Below are positions 26,666 through 36,002 of a DNA stretch of 64,000 nucleotides, one piece after another. The stretch comes from Pseudonocardia sp. CNS-004 (GTDB taxonomy: Bacteria; Actinomycetota; Actinomycetes; Mycobacteriales; Pseudonocardiaceae), in the NCBI GenBank assembly GCA_001942185.1, contig MKJV01000083.1, positions 1 through 64,000 on the forward strand, written 5' to 3'. The position numbers and the translations under genes were made by a program. Positions within the stretch are counted from its first letter, which is position 1, and each line of letters opens with the position of its first letter. Under the pieces are notes generated by a model. It worked only from the letters and a program-made list of their open reading frames with translations, ran no database searches and had not been told where the DNA came from.

Positions 26666-27251
26666 CCCCGCCCGCCGCAACCCCGCCGTCCACCGCGCCG
26701 TCCTCGACGCCGCGTGGTCCCTGACGGCCGACGGCGGCTGGCAGGCCGTGAGCGTCGACGCCATCGCGGCCCGCGCCGGGGTCGGCAAGCGCACCGTGTA
26801 CCGCTGGTGGCCCGCCGGAAAGGCGGCGGTGGTGCTGGAGGCGTTCCTGGACCGCGCCCGCGCCCACCCGGCCCCGGTGCCGGGTGACGGCCTCGCGGCA
26901 CTCCTGCGGGCGCACGCGCGGCACTTCGTCGACCTGTACGCGAGGACCGAGCTGGGCCGGGTCCTCGCCGGCCTGCTGGGCGCAGCCCAGGCCGACGAGG
27001 GCGCCGCCGCTGCCCTGCAGGTGCACTTCTTCGAGCCCCGCCGCGCCCCGGTCCGCGCCGCGGCCGCGGCGTGTGCGGAGCTGCCCCCGGACGCAGACGT
27101 CGATCTCCTGCTGGACCTCGTCTTCGCCCCGCTGCACTACCGGCTGCTGACCGGCCGCCCCGTCGACCACGCCTACGCCGACCGGGTGGTGGCCTCCGTG
27201 CTGGGCGGCTTCCCCGGGATCAGGCCGCGTGCGAGCGCAGGTAGCGGATGA
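26658..27251 (+). CDS. TetR-family regulator of the importer/glycosidase locus
   Basis: 197 residues from GTG 26658, inside the end of the glycosidase gene. AVLDAAWSLTADGGWQAVSV and IAARAGVGKRTVYRWWPAGK form the helix-turn-helix; the rest is the TetR ligand and dimer domain with DADVDLLLDLVFAPLHYRLL. Overlap with the glycosidase gene suggests co-transcription. The 3' end overlaps the convergent peroxiredoxin gene by 32 bases. Confidence 0.85.
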   Translation: MPDPARRNPAVHRAVLDAAWSLTADGGWQAVSVDAIAARAGVGKRTVYRWWPAGKAAVVLEAFLDRARAHPAPVPGDGLAALLRAHARHFVDLYARTELGRVLAGLLGAAQADEGAAAALQVHFFEPRRAPVRAAAAACAELPPDADVDLLLDLVFAPLHYRLLTGRPVDHAYADRVVASVLGGFPGIRPRASAGSG

Positions 27252-27699
27252 GGCCCACGACGTCGTCGGGAACGAGCCGCCCGATGGCGCCGCTGGAGTA
27301 GACGCTGACGACGACCGCGCCGGTGGGGTCGAGCACGAAGCCGGTGGACTCGAGGTGCCCGCGCTGCCCGTCGACGAACGCCCCGGTGGCCGCTGCGATC
27401 TTCGGGGCGTCGGCGCTGTGGCCGACCGGGAACCGCAGGCGGTGCTTCTCGACGAGGGCGCGGGTGGTGTCGGCGTCGTCGACGGAAAGGGCGATCACCG
27501 CGGCGTCGACCTCCGCGAGCGCGTCGTGGGCGCGCTCGAACGCCCGCAGCTGCGCGTTGCAGTACGGGCACCACGAGCCGCGGTAGAACAGGACGACGCC
27601 GTAGTGGCCTGCCAGCGCGTCCGGGAGCTGGAGCGCGTCGCCGTCGGCGATCTGCACCGGCAGCGCGGGGAACTCCTCGCCGGGCCGGAGCAGGGACAT
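27220..27699 (-). CDS. AhpC/TSA-type peroxiredoxin (1-Cys like)
   Basis: 159 residues with the thioredoxin fold. YRGSWCPYCNAQLRAFERAH contains a CxxC in the thioredoxin-like position; AVIALSVDDADTTRALVEKH and FVLDPTGAVVVSVYSSGAIG follow. It should reduce peroxides or act as a thiol-disulfide reductase in the cytosol. RBS GGAGGAG lies directly upstream of ATG 27699. Its gene tail overlaps the convergent TetR gene. Confidence 0.85.
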   Translation of the reverse strand: MSLLRPGEEFPALPVQIADGDALQLPDALAGHYGVVLFYRGSWCPYCNAQLRAFERAHDALAEVDAAVIALSVDDADTTRALVEKHRLRFPVGHSADAPKIAAATGAFVDGQRGHLESTGFVLDPTGAVVVSVYSSGAIGRLVPDDVVGLIRYLRSHAA

Positions 27700-27812
27700 G
27701 GCTCCTCCGATCGGGTCGGTGGGGGGACGCTCCCGACGCTAGGAGCCGCGGGCTGCGGGCACGCCGCTCCCGGGCGTGCCGTCACCGTCCCTTAAGGATC
27801 ACGCCCGCCCGT

Positions 27813-28742
27813 TCAGCCGATGTCGAGCACCGCCTTGCCGTGCAGCCGCCGCGCCAGCAGCGCTCCGGTGGCATCGGCGGCGTCCTTCCAGCTGCCGCGC
27901 CACGAGATCTGCGGGTCGAGCCGGCCGGCGGCGACGGCGTCGGCCAGCCAGGCGAGATCGCGCCCCACGTTCCGGCACTCCAGCAGGTAGAAGGTGACGA
28001 TCGAGCGGTCGTGCCGGCCGTCGCTGCCGAACAGCGCCCCGAACGGGAAGTGCTCGCCCTCGCCGGTGGTGTGCCCGACGGCGACGAGGGTGCCGCCCGC
28101 CGCGAGCCGGTCGTAGGCGGCCACCAGCTGCGGGCCGCCCACCACGTCGACGACGCCGTCCACCTGGCCGTCGAACTCGCCGGGGGCTGCCACCACCTCG
28201 TCCGCGCCCAGCGCCCGCAGGCCCTCGCCGTGCCGCGCCGGGTCGCCGGTGCTCGCGACGACGTACGCGCCTCCGAGGTGGGCGAGCTGCACGGCGTACC
28301 GGCCGACGCCGCCGGTGGCGCCGGTGACGAGCACACGCCTGCCCAGCAGCGGGCCGGTGCGGTGCAGGGCCCGCAGGGCGCTGGCGCCCGCGACCGGGAC
28401 GGTGCTGATCGCGCCGAGGTCGGCGCCCTCGGGAACCACGCCGACGAGGTCGGTGTCGACGGCGCGCAGCTCGGCCCACGCCCCGTCCGGGGCGAGCGTG
28501 ATGACCGGGGTGCCGGCCGCGGGGCCCGATCCGTCGGCGGCCGCCCGCTCGACGACGCCTGCCGCGTCCCAGCCGAGCACGCTGCCCTCGGCGGCGTTCT
28601 CGACGCCGAACTCGACCTCGCCGAAGTTGAGCGAGGTCGCCGTCACCCGCACCAGTGCCTGGTTCGGCGCCGGGACGGGATCCGCAGCTTCGCCGAGGCG
28701 CAGGCCGCCGGGCACGGATCGGTCGACGAGCAGGGCACGCAT
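27813..28742 (-). CDS. Zinc-independent quinone reductase-like MDR oxidoreductase
   Basis: 309 residues of the medium-chain dehydrogenase superfamily, quinone oxidoreductase branch. VTATSLNFGEVEFGVENAAE is the N-terminal catalytic domain and VLVTGATGGVGRYAVQLAHL the NADPH-binding glycine loop. No zinc-ligand cysteines are seen. ATG 28742 was preferred to GTG 28748 because GAAGGTGAG is spaced 8 bases before it. It is divergent from a TetR gene across an 86-base region with a palindrome, the classic layout for a TetR-repressed detoxifying reductase. Confidence 0.87.
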   Translation of the reverse strand: MRALLVDRSVPGGLRLGEAADPVPAPNQALVRVTATSLNFGEVEFGVENAAEGSVLGWDAAGVVERAAADGSGPAAGTPVITLAPDGAWAELRAVDTDLVGVVPEGADLGAISTVPVAGASALRALHRTGPLLGRRVLVTGATGGVGRYAVQLAHLGGAYVVASTGDPARHGEGLRALGADEVVAAPGEFDGQVDGVVDVVGGPQLVAAYDRLAAGGTLVAVGHTTGEGEHFPFGALFGSDGRHDRSIVTFYLLECRNVGRDLAWLADAVAAGRLDPQISWRGSWKDAADATGALLARRLHGKAVLDIG

Positions 28743-28802
28743 GACCACTCACCTTCACTAAGACGCAATTGCCACTGAGAGGCGTAATGCTACAAGTGGC
28801 GT

Positions 28803-28820
28803 TCGCGTACGCGATACAGT
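28803..28820 (+). promoter_or_regulatory. TetR operator TCGCGTACGCGA and leaderless -10
   Basis: TCGCGTACGCGA (28803-28814) is a perfect 12-bp palindrome abutting TACAGT (28815-28820), which lies 8 bases before ATG 28829 of the TetR gene. A bound repressor would cover the -10 element. The divergent reductase promoter must lie in the same 86 bases. Confidence 0.55.
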
Positions 28821-28828
28821 GCGTGGTG

Positions 28829-29455
28829 ATGGACACCCTCTCCCTGCGGGCGCGCAAGAAGCTCCGCACGCGCCAGGCGCTCGTGGACACCGCGCTGCGC
28901 CGGTTCGCCGAGCACGGCTTCGACGCCACCACGCTCGACGACCTGTGCGACGAGGTCGAGGTCTCCAAGCGCACGTTCTTCCGCTACTTCACGAGCAAGG
29001 AGGACGCGGCGCTGGCCCCCACCCACGACCTGTGGGCGGCGTTCCTCGCCGAGCTGCACACCCGCGAGGCCGTGGACGGGGCAACCGTCCTGGAGATGCT
29101 GCGGGACACGCTGCTCGCGGCGCTCGCCGCGATGCCGGCGGACGGGTGGACGGAACGGGTGGCGCAGAGCCGTCGCCTGGCCGCGGTCACGCCGTCGATG
29201 AACGCCCACGGCCTGCAGTTCTGCGACCGCACCACCCGCGCCGTGATCACCGTGCTGCGGGAGCGGTTCGGCTACCCCGAGCACGACCTGCGCGTCCGGC
29301 TCGTCGTCGACATGGCGTTGGCCGCCTACCACTGCGCCTTGGACGAGTGGGTGTTCCGGCCCGGCCCCGCGAGCCGTGACGAGCTGGCCGCGTGCCTGCA
29401 CGAGGCGTTCGCCGCCCTCCCGGGCAGCGTCACCCTGCAGGGCCCGGGGCACTAG
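28829..29455 (+). CDS. TetR-family regulator, divergent from the quinone reductase
   Basis: 208 residues: LRTRQALVDTALRRFAEHGF and TTLDDLCDEVEVSKRTFFRY form the helix-turn-helix; the C-terminal part matches the TetR_C domain of mycofactocin/AcrR-like regulators (VVDMALAAYHCALDEWVF). The ATG at 28829 fits a leaderless transcript from TACAGT. The stop TAG shares the tetramer CTAG with the convergent glcF stop. It likely represses itself and the reductase at 27813-28742. Confidence 0.88.
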   Translation: MDTLSLRARKKLRTRQALVDTALRRFAEHGFDATTLDDLCDEVEVSKRTFFRYFTSKEDAALAPTHDLWAAFLAELHTREAVDGATVLEMLRDTLLAALAAMPADGWTERVAQSRRLAAVTPSMNAHGLQFCDRTTRAVITVLRERFGYPEHDLRVRLVVDMALAAYHCALDEWVFRPGPASRDELAACLHEAFAALPGSVTLQGPGH

Positions 29456-30797
29456 CTCCGCGGCACCGGCACCCCGCGGATCGACGCGTCGAGCAGCTGC
29501 ACCGGGTGCAGGAGGGGCAGGTCGCGCCCGAGGTGCTTGCCGATCTGCAGCAGGCAGCCGGGGTTGGCCGTGACCACGACGTCCGGTTCGACCGACCGGA
29601 CGTTCTCGGCCTTGCGGGCGCGAGCTCGGACGCGGCGTCCGGCATGATCATGTTGTAGATGCCGGCCGAGCCGCAGCACAGCGCGGCCTCGGGGAGGTCG
29701 ACCAGCTCCAGGTCCGGGATCGAGCGCAGCACCTCGCGCGGCTGGGCGCGCACCTGCTGGGCGTGCCCGAGGTGGCAGGCGTCGTGGTAGGCCACCCGGC
29801 CACGGAACGGGTGCCGCGGTGCGCGCGGGCCCCCGTCGGACAGCAGGTCGGCGAGCACCTCGTGCACGTCGCGCACCCGGGAGCTGAACGCCTTCGCCCG
29901 CTCGGCCCACTCGGGGTCGTCGGCGAGCAGGTGGCCGTACTCCTTCATGGACGAGCCGCACCCCGCGACGTTGGTGACGACGTGGTCGACGTCCAGCGTC
30001 TCGTAGACCGCGATCTCGCGCTTCGCCCGGGCCAGCGCGCTGTCCTCGCGGCCCGCGTGCAGCTCGAGCGCGCCGCAGCACTGCTGCTCGCGCGGCACCA
30101 GGACGTCGCAGCCCTCGGCGGCCAGCACGCGCACGGTGGCGGCGTTGACGCGGTGGAAGAACACGTCCTGCACACAGCCCGCCAGCAGCGCCACCCGCGC
30201 CCGGCGCTCGCCGACGGCGGGGGTGTGGACCGGGAGCCGGGCGAACGCCTCGCGCACCGACACCGGCGGCAGCAGCGACTCCATCGCACCGAGCCGCCCG
30301 GGCAGCTTCCCCGCGAGCTTCGCGACGGCGGGGATCTTGCGCAGCCGCTGGTAGAGCGCCCCCGGTACGGCGGCGGCACGCAGCCGCCGCCGGTACGGGA
30401 AGAGCGCGAAGATCGCGTTGCGGAACCACGTGTCGGAACGCTCCCGGGGCACGTTGCGCTCGATCTGCGGGCGCACCGACTCGAGCAGCCGGTCGTACTG
30501 CACTCCGGACGGGCACGCGGTGACGCACGCCATGCAGCCCAGGCAGCGGTCGATGTGCTCGGTGAACGGGCCCTGCAGGCCGATCTCGCCCTTCTCGGCG
30601 AGGTCCATGAGGTAGATGCGCCCGCGCGGGGAGTCCATCTCCTCGCCCCACAGCTGGTAGGTGGGGCAGGTCGGCAGGCAGAACCCGCAGTGCACGCAGT
30701 CGTCGAGCAGGTCGCGCTCCGGCGGGCGGTGCTCGTCGAAGGCGCTCGGACCCGTCTGCGGGAGGTTGGTGTGGGCGGAACCTGCGGGAGTGCTCAT
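29452..30797 (-). CDS. glcF: Glycolate oxidase iron-sulfur subunit (one frame break)
   Basis: About 448 residues when repaired. Two 4Fe-4S motifs, CVHCGFCLPTCP and CLGCMACVTACP, are followed by two CCG domains (REQQCCGALELHAG, EAALCCGSAGIYN). It carries electrons from the flavin subunits to the membrane quinone pool. A G is missing near 29618-29622 (expected ASELGARKAENVRSV), without which the final 55 residues are misread. The ATG at 30797 comes 4 bases after the true stop of glcE. The end overlaps the TetR stop. Confidence 0.92.
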
Positions 30798-30798
30798 C

Positions 30799-31991
30799 TC
30801 ACATCCAGGGGTCGAAACGGCCCGGGCCGAACCGGCCTGCGGGTCGAGCTCGGCCTTGACGGCGCGCAGTACGGAGATCGCGGACGGCGGCGGCCCCCAC
30901 GCCGGTGCGTCGGCTTCCGGGGGGCGGGAGCGCAGCACGGAGGTGCCACCCGCGGCGTGCACCCGCGAGTGCGCCTCGGCGACCGCTTCCACGGGCACGG
31001 AGATGGTGGCGACCCCGGTGCCCAGCCCGGCGGTGACGAAGGAGGCGGGCAACTCCGCGAGGCGCCCGGGCAACCGGGAGGGCCGCACCCCGATGCGCAG
31101 CGAGGCGAGGCTGGGGTCTCCCCGCACGAGCGAGGCGTGTCGCTCCCAGTGATCCGCTGTACGAACGGCAGCCTCGTCCGATCCAGCGGTACGAGCGTGC
31201 CGTTCGTCCGGCCGAACCGGCGCCTCCTCGGGATGAGGGAGATCGAGGAGCTCACCGGTGCCGAGGACAGCGCGGAGGCGTTGCAGCCTCGCGTCGAGGG
31301 CCTCCTCGGTGCCCTCCACGCGGATCAGGAGCGTGCCGTCGGAGAGCCATTCCAGGGCCGCGGGTTCGAACGGACCGCCGAGCACCGTGGCGGCGTGCTC
31401 GGCGGCCTCCTCCAGAGGGCAGTGGATCGCGAGCGTGGCGGAACGCTTCGGCATCGGGTGCAGCCGCAGCACCACCTCGGCGAGCACACCGAGCGTGCCG
31501 TAGGAGCCGTGCATCAGCTTGGCGAGGTCGTAGCCCGCGACGTTCTTGATGACGTGCCCGCCGCTGCGGGCCATCGTGCCGTCGGCGAGCACGAGGGTGA
31601 CGCCGATGACGAGGTCGCGCATCGAGCCGTGCACCAGCGCCGCGGGGCCCGCGTCGCCCGTGGCGACCAGCCCGCCCACGGTGGCGCCGTCGGCGACGCG
31701 CGCCGCGTCGAACGCGACGTGCTGGCCGTGCGGAGCGAGCTCGTCCTGGAGCTGCCGCAGCGGGGTGCCCGCCCGGACCGAGACGGTCATGTCCCCCGGG
31801 TTGTGGGTGATCACGCCGGTGAGACCGGTGGTGTCGAGCACGGTGTCGACCGGGGCGAGCCTGCCCGCCCAGCCGGCCGCGGTGGCGGCACCGACGATCC
31901 CGACGGTGCCCGCGGTGTCGAGCACGGCGTCGCGCAGGGAGCGCAGATCCGTCGGGCGCAGCGGTGCCGCCGTGGCGTTGCCCTGGCTCAT
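30799..31991 (-). CDS. glcE: Glycolate oxidase FAD-binding subunit (one frame break near the end)
   Basis: About 397 residues when repaired. An FAD_binding_4 domain (DMTVSVRAGTPLRQLQDELA, ARVADGATVGGLVATGDAG, SGGHVIKNVAGYDLAKLMHG) with a GlcE-type C-terminus. A C is missing near 30833-30836, so the raw frame reads through the natural end and joins glcF; adding it gives LDPQARFGPGRFDPWM and a TGA at 30799-30801. It works with GlcD and GlcF to oxidise glycolate to glyoxylate. An insert rich in charged residues (about 260-290) is unusual. Confidence 0.9.
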
Positions 31992-32056
31992 GGCTTCCTT
32001 CCTCGCACTCGGAGCGCGACTCGCGTGCATCCGTGGCGCGACTCGCGGTGGTGGCG

Positions 32057-33511
32057 TCACAGGCGTTCGATCAGGCCGGCCTCTTCCAAGGGGTGCGGGC
32101 GGTACTTGCCGGGGCGTTCGCCGCAGAGCCGGGGCGTGGGCAGCACCTTGCCGGGGTTGCACAGCCCGTGCGGGTCGAAGGCCTTCCGCGCGCGGGCCAT
32201 GACGGCGAGGTCGTCCTCCCCGAACATCTTCGGCATCGAGCACGCCTTGTCGGCGCCGATGCCGTGCTCGCCCGACAGCGACCCGCCCAGCTCCACGCAG
32301 AGCTCCGCGATCGCGCCGGACAGCTTCTCGGCACGCTCGGTCTCCCCGGCCGCGGCGCTGTAGAGGACGAGCGGGTGCAGGTTGCCGTCGCCCGCGTGGA
32401 AGACGTTGGCCACCCGCAGCCCGGCCTCGGCCCCCATGCCGGCGATGCGGTCGAGCACCTCGGCGAGCCGGGTGCGCGGCACCACGCCGTCCTGCACGAA
32501 GTAGTCGGGGGAGATGCGACCGACGGCGGCGAAGGCGGCCTTGCGGCCCCGCCAGATCGCGGCGCGCTCCTCGGGGGAGCCCGCGATGTGCAGCCGGGTG
32601 CAGCCGTGCCGGTCGCAGATCTGCTTGACCTGCTCGAACTGTGTGTCGCACTCCTCGGCCGGCCCGTCCAGCTCGACGATGAGCGCAGCCGGCACGCCGA
32701 CGGTGTAGCCGGCGTGCACCGCCTGCTCGGCAGCTTCGATGGCGAGCGTGTCCATCATCTCGACGGCGGCCGGGACGATGCCGGCGGCGACGATGTCGGA
32801 GACCACGTCGCCCGCCGCGGCGATCGACGGGAAGTCGGCGAGCAGCGTGCGCACGGACTCGGGGGTGCGCAGCAGCCGCACCGTGATCTTCGTGGTGATC
32901 CCGAGCGTGCCCTCGGAGCCGAGGAACACGCCGCGCAGGTCGGGCCCGGCCTGCTCGCCGGTGTCGGAGCCGAGCGTGACCAGCGACCCGTCGGGGAGCA
33001 CGACCTCGCAGGACAGCACGTGGTTGGTGGTGAAGCCGTACTTGAGGCAGTGGGCGCCGCCGGAGTTCTCCGCGACGTTGCCGCCGATCGTGCAGACCTG
33101 CTGGCTCGACGGGTCGGGCGCGTAGTAGAGCCCGTGCGGTGCGGCGGCCGCGGTGATCTCCAGGTTGGTGACGCCCGGCTCGACGACCGCGCGCCGGTCG
33201 ACCGGGTCGACCTCCAGCACCCGCTTGAGCCGGGCCAGGCTGATCACGACGCCGTCGGCGACGGGGAGCGCCCCGCCGGACAGCCCCGTGCCCGCGCCGC
33301 GCGCGACGAACGGCACCCCGTGCTCGGCGCACACCCGCACCGCGGCGGCCACCTGCTCGGCGTCGCGGGGGAGCAGGACGAGCTGCGGGACGACCCGGTA
33401 CCCGGTGAGCCCGTCGCACTCGTACGAGCGACACCGGATCGGGTCACTGATCACGTCTTCCGGCGCGAGCACCGCCTCGAACGCCTGCTCGGCCGCGCTG
33501 GCAAGACTCAC
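32057..33511 (-). CDS. glcD: Glycolate oxidase subunit GlcD (FAD-linked oxidase)
   Basis: 484 intact residues. FVARGAGTGLSGGALPVADG and YAPDPSSQQVCTIGGNVAEN form the FAD-binding domain; VFHAGDGNLHPLVLY and GGSLSGEHGIGADKACSMPK are catalytic-site signatures of the GlcD/D-lactate dehydrogenase family. GGAGGGGG lies 8-14 bases before GTG 33511. It leads the glcDEF operon, divergent from malate synthase G 350 bases away. D-2-hydroxy-acid or lactate specificity cannot be excluded, but the E and F subunits and adjacent glcB favour glycolate. Confidence 0.92.
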   Translation of the reverse strand: MSLASAAEQAFEAVLAPEDVISDPIRCRSYECDGLTGYRVVPQLVLLPRDAEQVAAAVRVCAEHGVPFVARGAGTGLSGGALPVADGVVISLARLKRVLEVDPVDRRAVVEPGVTNLEITAAAAPHGLYYAPDPSSQQVCTIGGNVAENSGGAHCLKYGFTTNHVLSCEVVLPDGSLVTLGSDTGEQAGPDLRGVFLGSEGTLGITTKITVRLLRTPESVRTLLADFPSIAAAGDVVSDIVAAGIVPAAVEMMDTLAIEAAEQAVHAGYTVGVPAALIVELDGPAEECDTQFEQVKQICDRHGCTRLHIAGSPEERAAIWRGRKAAFAAVGRISPDYFVQDGVVPRTRLAEVLDRIAGMGAEAGLRVANVFHAGDGNLHPLVLYSAAAGETERAEKLSGAIAELCVELGGSLSGEHGIGADKACSMPKMFGEDDLAVMARARKAFDPHGLCNPGKVLPTPRLCGERPGKYRPHPLEEAGLIERL

Positions 33512-33561
33512 CGATGGGCCCCCTCCGTCGCGGGTGCACGCCTGGCATGGAGACTACGTCC

Positions 33562-33577
33562 GCGATCCCCGGATCGC
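33562..33577. promoter_or_regulatory. Palindrome upstream of glcD
   Basis: GCGATCC-CC-GGATCGC is a perfect 7-bp inverted repeat with a two-base centre, about 50 bases upstream of the glcD start. It is a candidate operator for the glycolate operon. No regulator gene is adjacent. Confidence 0.4.
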
Positions 33578-33640
33578 CCGGTCCTCGTGGTAGCCCGGAC
33601 CGGTCGCCCACCAACGCAGATCGTTCGGGAGGTCGAAGCC

Positions 33641-33769
33641 ATGGGTCCCCGCCGGAAGCTGCAGATGGCCCTCGTCGTCGTGGCCGCCGCCGTGGTGGCA
33701 TTGGCGTTGACCGGGGCCGTGGGCCCCGCGTCGGTCGAACCCGTGCCCACCGCCGTCGTCACACGTTGA
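33641..33769 (+). CDS. Small hydrophobic/secreted 42-residue protein
   Basis: A short open frame with GGGAGG 8 bases before its ATG: MGPRRKLQMALVVVAAAVVA, then ALTGAVGPASVEPVPTAVVT. A positively charged start followed by a 20-residue hydrophobic stretch is a signal peptide or single membrane anchor; the tail is only about 15 residues. I do not recognise it. It lies between the divergent glcD and glcB genes, so it may be a small membrane peptide of the glyoxylate region or simply a chance frame with a good RBS. Confidence 0.45.
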   Translation: MGPRRKLQMALVVVAAAVVALALTGAVGPASVEPVPTAVVTR

Positions 33770-33774
33770 GTCTT

Positions 33775-33793
33775 ACTTCCGCGATGCGGAAGT
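33775..33793. promoter_or_regulatory. IclR-like operator upstream of glcB
   Basis: ACTTCCGC-GAT-GCGGAAGT is a perfect inverted repeat with 8-bp arms, 73 bases upstream of the malate synthase ATG. The TTCCGC-N3-GCGGAA form resembles sites bound by IclR-family regulators, which often control glyoxylate enzymes. No IclR gene is in the window. Confidence 0.6.
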
Positions 33794-33865
33794 TCAAGTC
33801 CGTCTGGTAAAAAAGTGGCCGGGCGGGTACCCGCCGTGGGCTGGCTGCCGACCGGAGGGCGAGAC

Positions 33866-35979
33866 ATGAGTGCGCAACTGCAGATCGACCCGGCACTGCG
33901 GACGTTCGTCGCGGACGAGCTGCTGCCCGGCCTCGACCTGGAGCCGGAGTGGTTCTGGGCCACCCTCGCCGCGCTGCACGAGCGCTTCGACGGGCGGATC
34001 GCGCGGCTGCTGGCGCGCCGGGACGAGCTGCAGGCGCAGCTCGACGCGTGGCACGCGGAGCACGCAGGTGGCGACCCCGCCGCGTACGAGGCGTTCCTCA
34101 CCGAGATCGGCTACCTGGTGCCGGAGGCCTCGCCCGAAGTGCGGGTCGACCGGGTCGACCCGGAGATCGCCGAGATCGCGGGTCCCCAGCTCGTGGTGCC
34201 GGCGACCGTGCCCCGCTACGCCCTGAACGCCGCCAACGCGCGCTGGGGTTCGCTCTACGACGCGCTCTACGGCACCGACGCCCTCCCGCTCGAGCACGAG
34301 CTCGCTCCCGGCTACGACGACGTGCGGGGCGCGCAGGTGATCGCGGAGGCCGACCGGCTGCTCGACGAATTCCTCCCTCTCGCGCAGGGCAGCCACGCCG
34401 ACGCCACCGCGTACCGCGTGGAGAACGGGCGCCTCGTCGTCGCCGCCGGTACCGGGGAGTCCGGCCTCGCCGACCCGGCGCAGTTCGCCGGCCACCGGGA
34501 TGCGGCGATCCTGCTGCGCCACCACAACCTGCACGTCCAGCTGACGATCGACCCCGAGCACCGGGTCGGGCGCCAGCACCACGCGGACGTGGCCGACGTC
34601 GTGGTGGAGGCCGCGATCACCACGATCGTCGACCTCGAGGACTCCGTCGCCACCGTCGACGGCGAGGACAAGGCGCTCGCCTACCGCACGTGGCTCGGCC
34701 TGATGACCGGCGAGCTCGTCGCGACGTTCGACAAGGGCGGCCGGACCGTCGAGCGGCGGGTGCACGGCGACCGCGAGTTCACCGCACCGGACGGTTCGAC
34801 GCTCACCCTGCCCGGCCGGTCGCTGCTGCTCGTGCGCAACTGCGGCCACCACATGTTCACCGACGCCGTGCAGATCGACGGCAGGCCGGTGGGCGAGGGT
34901 GTGCTCGACGCGCTCGTCTCGGTCACCGCCGCCCTGCACGACCTTCGCGGCCGTGGCCGGTACACCAACTCCCGCGCGGGCAGCGTCTACATCGTCAAGC
35001 CCAAGCAGCACGGGCCGGAGGAGGTCGCCCTCACGGTCGAGCTGTTCGCCGCCGTGGAGGAGGCGCTGGGCCTGGAGCCGCGCACCCTCAAGATCGGGAT
35101 CATGGACGAGGAGAAGCGCACGTCGCTCACCCTCGATGCCTGCGTCGCCGCAGCGCAGGACCGGGTGATCTTCGTGAACACCGGTTTCCTCGACCGCACC
35201 GGCGACGAGATCCACTCCGACTTCCTGGCCGGCCCGGTCGTGCGCAAGAACGACATGAAGTCCACGCCGTGGCTCTTGGGCTACGAGGACCGCAACGTCG
35301 ACGTGGCGCTGCGCGCCGGGTTCGTCGGGCAGGCGCAGATCGGCAAGGGCATGTTCGCCAAGCCCGCCGCGATGGCCGAGCTGCTCGCCACCAAGGGCGC
35401 CCACCCGCAGGCAGGCGCCAACACGGCCTGGGTGCCCTCGCCCACCGCGGCCACCCTGCACGCGCTGCACTACCTGCGCATCGACGTCGCCGCGCGCCAG
35501 CGCGAGCTCGCGGGCCGCGACACCGACCGGCGGCAGCTGCTGGAGGTGCCGCTGCTCACCGCCGAGCTCACCGACGACGAGAAGCGGCACGAACTGGAGA
35601 CGGGCGCGCAGTCGATCCTCGGCTACGTCGTGCGCTGGGTGGGCCTGGGCATCGGCTGCTCCACCGTGCCCGACCTGGAGGCGTCGGCCTGATGGAGGAC
35701 CGCGCCACCCTGAGGATCTCCAGCCAGCTCATCGCGAACTGGTTGCACCACGGCCTGGTCGACGAGGCAGGGGTGCGCGAGACGTTCGCGCGGATGGCCG
35801 CGCTCGTCGACGAGCAGAACGCCCGTGAGCCGGGCTACGAGCCGATGGCCAAGGACCTGGACTCGAGCCCGTCGTTCCAGGCGGCGCTGGAGCTGGTCCT
35901 CACCGGCCGCACGGAGCCGAACGGCTACACGGAGCGGGTGCTGACGACCTGGCGCCGCGCGGCCAAGGCGCGCACCTGA
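33866..35979 (+). CDS. glcB: Malate synthase G (one frame break)
   Basis: Condenses glyoxylate and acetyl-CoA to malate. About 704 residues when repaired, the normal length of the G isoform. Seen: TIVDLEDSVATVDGEDKALA, the Mg-binding and substrate strands around GRYTNSRAGSVYIVKPKQHG and GIMDEEKRTSL, and the C-terminal LEDRATLRISSQ-type segment (MEDRATLRISSQLIANWLHH) with NGYTERVLTTWR. A G is missing at 35678-35682 (expected VPDLEGVGLMEDRAT), which would otherwise end the protein 95 residues early. With glcDEF it assimilates glycolate. Confidence 0.94.
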
Positions 35980-36002
35980 CGGCCGCTGCGCGCCGCGGCT
36001 GG

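Noticed and set aside
31361..31375. GGTTCGAAC resembling a tRNA T-loop
   Set aside because: It is inside glcE, and no acceptor stem, anticodon arm or D-arm can be drawn around it.
29452..31991. A continuous frame joining GlcE and GlcF as one fusion protein
   Set aside because: Adding one C near 30835 gives the normal GlcE ending and a stop just before the ATG of glcF; the fusion is an artefact of a lost base.
35692..35979. A separate small gene starting MEDRATLRISSQ after malate synthase
   Set aside because: This is the conserved C-terminus of malate synthase G, shifted by one missing G.
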